NCBI GenBank assembly: GCA_021613535.1
Contig: CP075492.1
Location: 13,268,001-13,332,000, forward strand
Reading direction: 5' to 3'
DNA from: Adineta vaga
Lineage: Eukaryota; Rotifera
DNA length: 64,000 bases
Under the pieces are notes generated by a model. That model was given only the letters and a program-made list of their open reading frames with translations, searched no databases and was not told the origin of the DNA. Numbering within the stretch: position 1 is the stretch's first letter; each line of letters starts with the position of its first letter. Position numbers and translations under genes: made by a program. Below are positions 61,193 through 64,000 of this stretch, piece after piece.

Positions 61193-62755
61193 ATGAGTAA
61201 TGAGAAGTATGTTCGAATATGATTTCCAAAACATTCTTATCTATTCCTTTCTTACTTTAGTATGATTCAATTAATTCCAAATGATAGTGAATATGAATCG
61301 GATGTATCATCTATCGCTGATTCTTCAACGGCAAATGTTAATGAATCAAAAATGAGTTGTGAACATTTAACAAAACGAATGGATTCATTATCTCAAGAAA
61401 ATCGTGTTCTTCAAGTTGAAGTTCAAACATATAAATTACGTTTAAAATCGGCACAACATGAAATCAAACAATTGAAACAGTTTGTTGAAAAACGAAAATT
61501 TTTCGTTTCTAAATAAAAGAAAATTTTGATTTCAATTTAGTGCAAGTGTTAATATGCAAGTTAAAACCGAACAAGAAGAAGAATTTATTTCAAATACATT
61601 ATTTAAAAAAATTCATGAATTAAAAAAAGAAAAAGAAACATTAGCAAATAATTACGAACGTGAAGAAGAATTTCTTACAAATGATCTAACTAAAAAATTA
61701 CAACAAATTCGAGATGAAAAACATTCATTAGAACAATCATTAGAATGTGAACAAGCTTCTCAAATTAGTCAATTAATGAAACGAATCAATCGTTTAGAAG
61801 CTGAAACAACAAATAAACAAAATACTCTTGTAAATTTGACGATTATTTGAACTATCTATTTTCAAAACTCATTTATTTTCTTAGGAACAATTGAAACGTG
61901 AAAAAATTGAATTAGAAAATACTTTAGAAAAAGAACAAGAATCACTTGTAAATCGTCTTTGGAAACGAATGGAAAAATTAGAAACAGATAAGAAATTACT
62001 TCAATTACAAATTCAACAACCTCATTCGGTAAATATTTATCTAAAAAGAAAAACTTTCAAATTTTCCTTTTCTAACTCGATCAATTTAAAAGAAAGCAAT
62101 GTAAACTATGTCTAAAGATAAAATTGTTATTCATGAGAAATATTTTTTTTCCGATGTAAAATGTATATCGTTATCGATGTGAATAATTTCTAACGTGAAA
62201 AAATGTCTATGATTGTTTCTTTAGACTGATAATCCATCATCTTCAAATGATTTAAATGAACGAACAAATCTTCGTTCACATTCCTTATATGAAATGATGA
62301 GCAGTACGAATCGTCCTGTCTCATTAAATGTTGATCATGCTGAACAATTAAAACGTGAAGTTGAACGACTTCGTCAAGAATTAGTTCTTCAACAAGATAA
62401 ACATCAAAAGAAATTGAAAGATATTCTTCAAGATGATCAAAATGCTCGAAATGAAAACTTACGTTTACAAAGAAAATTACAAGTTGAAGTTGATCGTCGT
62501 GAACAACTCTATAGACAATTAAGTGAAAGTGAATCATCGTTAGAAATGGATGAAGAACGTGCTTTAAATCAAAAAATTAAATCTAATTCAAAATATGAAC
62601 CATCAAGAATTAGTTCGTCATCATCTTCATCATCTCAACATAATCTCGCACGTTCAAGAACAGCATCTAGTCCAGCATTTACACTTCATCAAAGTAACGA
62701 ATATCTTCAAAGAACAAGATTACCATCCAATAGTTTAGATAATAATATGGAATAA
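61193..62755 (+). CDS. CCDC6: CCDC6-like coiled-coil protein
   Basis: Five exons on +. Nearly the whole product is coiled coil: [19 protein letters not shown], then the strongly conserved [70 protein letters not shown] and [20 protein letters not shown] followed by [15 protein letters not shown]. These blocks align by eye with human CCDC6 over its coiled-coil part. A shorter Ser-rich tail ([20 protein letters not shown]) replaces the long Pro-rich C-terminus of the vertebrate protein. CCDC6 acts in the DNA-damage response and in transcription control. An in-frame ATG at 61082 would add 37 residues (MKLSMSEHNHKTSS); the later ATG at 61193 is chosen since the extension has no similarity to the family. 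Two small introns lie in the coiled coil. Confidence 0.85.
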
Positions 62756-62987
62756 ACAATCAATGCTTTTTCTTTTCAATGTACATTGTATCTTTTTCAT
62801 TTTATTTGGATAAGAATTCCAATTGAATCGAATAAACTGTAAAGAACTTCTTCTTCATCATCTATCTATACGGTCTTTTATCACAGATTGATCCGAATGA
62901 TACTATCTATTTGTGAACTAATAAATATATGATAAAATTGAAGAGAAGACAACAACAACAAGAAGAACGTGTCAATGATAATTCTAG

Positions 62988-64000
62988 ATGTGTGATATTC
63001 TATTAATTGAAGCATTTTATGATGGTTCACATCGTTGTTTGATTGATTTATTACATCGAACATTATCAGCTCGTTCGATCTTAGTAACATTACCGGGTAC
63101 AAAATGGCCATGGCGTGCGAGATGTTCTGCATTGATTCTATCAGATTTAATACCGAAAAATGAAACGAATACATTGAAATATCTATTCAGTTCATCGATC
63201 GTGAATTTAAGTGAATTAATTTCACTTCGATCTGATCTTCGTTCATTAAAAACGATTATTTATTTTCATGAAAATGATTTAGCTTATCCAAAACAGAATG
63301 AACAACAAGAACAACGAGATTTTCAATATGGTTATAATCAAATATTAACAGCATTAGTGGCAGATATTTGTTTATTTAATTCGCTTTATAATCTAAATAC
63401 ATTTCTGGATAAACTTGGACCATTTCTTAACCGAATACCGTCACCAAAAGCAAACATTCAAGATATTCGACAGAAAATTCAACAAAAATCTCAAGTATTC
63501 TACTATCCATTAGAGAAATCATTAGTACCGATTCAGGTAAATTGATTGATTTGATTTTTTTTCAATGTAAATAAACACAAAGCTTTTAAAGACTAATACA
63601 CAAAGAACAGGTCCATTATGTATTGTTTGGCCTCATCGTTGGGAACATGATAAAGATCCTGATACATTCTTCTCTGTTGTCCTTGAACTTTATCAAACAC
63701 ATTCATTAATCTTTTCATTAATCATTCTCGGTCAATCCTATGGTGAACAACCTGCTATTTTTAGTGAAATTCAATCGAAATTACCATCAAATTATATTCG
63801 TCATTGGGGTTTTGCACAATCAAAAGTTGATTATGAACAGTTATTACTCGAAGGTGACGTAGTTGTATCAACAGCTCAACATGAATTCTTTGGCGTAGCA
63901 ATGTTAGAAGCATGGCCGAGCGGGATGTGTACCACTCGTACCTGATCGATTAGCTTATACAGAACTTTATCCTAATGAACATCATCGATATAGAACACGA
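62988..64000 (+). CDS. QTMAN: GTDC1/QTMAN-like tRNA-queuosine mannosyltransferase (partial, cut by window end)
   Basis: MCDILLIEAFYDGSHRCLID is the family start. It is followed by TLPGTKWPWRARCSA, IIYFHENDLAYP, QRDFQYGYNQILTALVADICLFNS and, after an intron at 63537-63591, LCIVWPHRWEHDKDPDTFF, HWGFAQSKVDYEQLL and VVSTAQHEFFGVAMLEA. This matches GTDC1, now known as the tRNA-queuosine mannosyltransferase that modifies tRNA-Asp(QUC). After AMLEA the frame breaks: the expected GCVPLVPDRLAYTELYPNEH continues in another frame from about 63924. Ten GC-rich bases (TGGCCGAGCG) stand where nine are expected, so one base too many, followed by a stop in the original frame at 63941-63943. The last residues beyond 64000 are not visible. 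An acceptor-like ATTCTAG ends just before the ATG. Confidence 0.82.

Overview
The window looks like nuclear DNA of a bdelloid rotifer (Adineta/Rotaria type). It is AT-rich and gene-dense, with very short GT-AG introns (mostly 45-65 nt). The proteins are recognisably metazoan (RPS14, SMN, RABGGTA, RFT1, ARHGEF17-like, polycystin, ERp44, CCDC6, HVCN1), mixed with rotifer-type rhodopsin-like GPCRs and with genes of non-animal flavour (a sterol-glucosyltransferase-like end, a single-exon PhoD-like phosphatase, a bacterial-like TPR pseudogene). Several start codons sit directly behind a pyrimidine-rich AG, as expected in a lineage that uses spliced-leader trans-splicing. The species assignment is inference; no marker gene settles it.

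Layout. 1-11.2 kb: end of a glucosyltransferase, an mARC-type MOSC protein (-), a decayed TPR gene, a double-length ABCD/SbmA-like ABC transporter whose second half carries frame breaks, a GPCR pseudogene (-) and an unknown disordered protein with a C-terminal membrane segment (-). 11.7-21 kb: an arfaptin and a long ARHGEF17-like RhoGEF. 21.2-33.5 kb: a dynein-light-chain-like protein with a signal peptide (-), a nearly 10-kb polycystin-1-like gene that begins with NHL repeats and a mucin-like stalk, and an intact GPCR (-). 33.8-35.2 kb: a 1,410-bp almost perfect palindrome (two 639-nt arms). 35.9-42.3 kb: TLC-domain protein (-), short F-box protein (+), ZMYM/QRICH1-like protein (-) placed 43 bp behind RFT1 (-).

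42.8-50.6 kb is the densest part. RPS14, RABGGTA and SMN follow each other on + with splice-acceptor-like sequence before the second and third ATG. Then come a PhoD-like phosphatase and a CYTH/ThTPase-like gene whose second intron contains the complete SNRNP35 (U11/U12-35K) gene on the same strand, followed by the HVCN1 proton channel (-). 52-55.2 kb holds a tandem pair of related genes of unknown family. 57-64 kb holds a RHEB-like GTPase (-), ERp44 (-, one frame break), CCDC6 (+) and the start of a GTDC1/QTMAN-type glycosyltransferase (+, one frame break), cut by the window end.

The most unusual items are the nested SNRNP35/CYTH locus, the RFT1-ZMYM dicistron-like pair, the secreted dynein-light-chain fold, the NHL-polycystin architecture, the palindrome, and the unknown tandem gene family. 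Exon borders were read by eye from GT/AG sites and reading-frame continuity.
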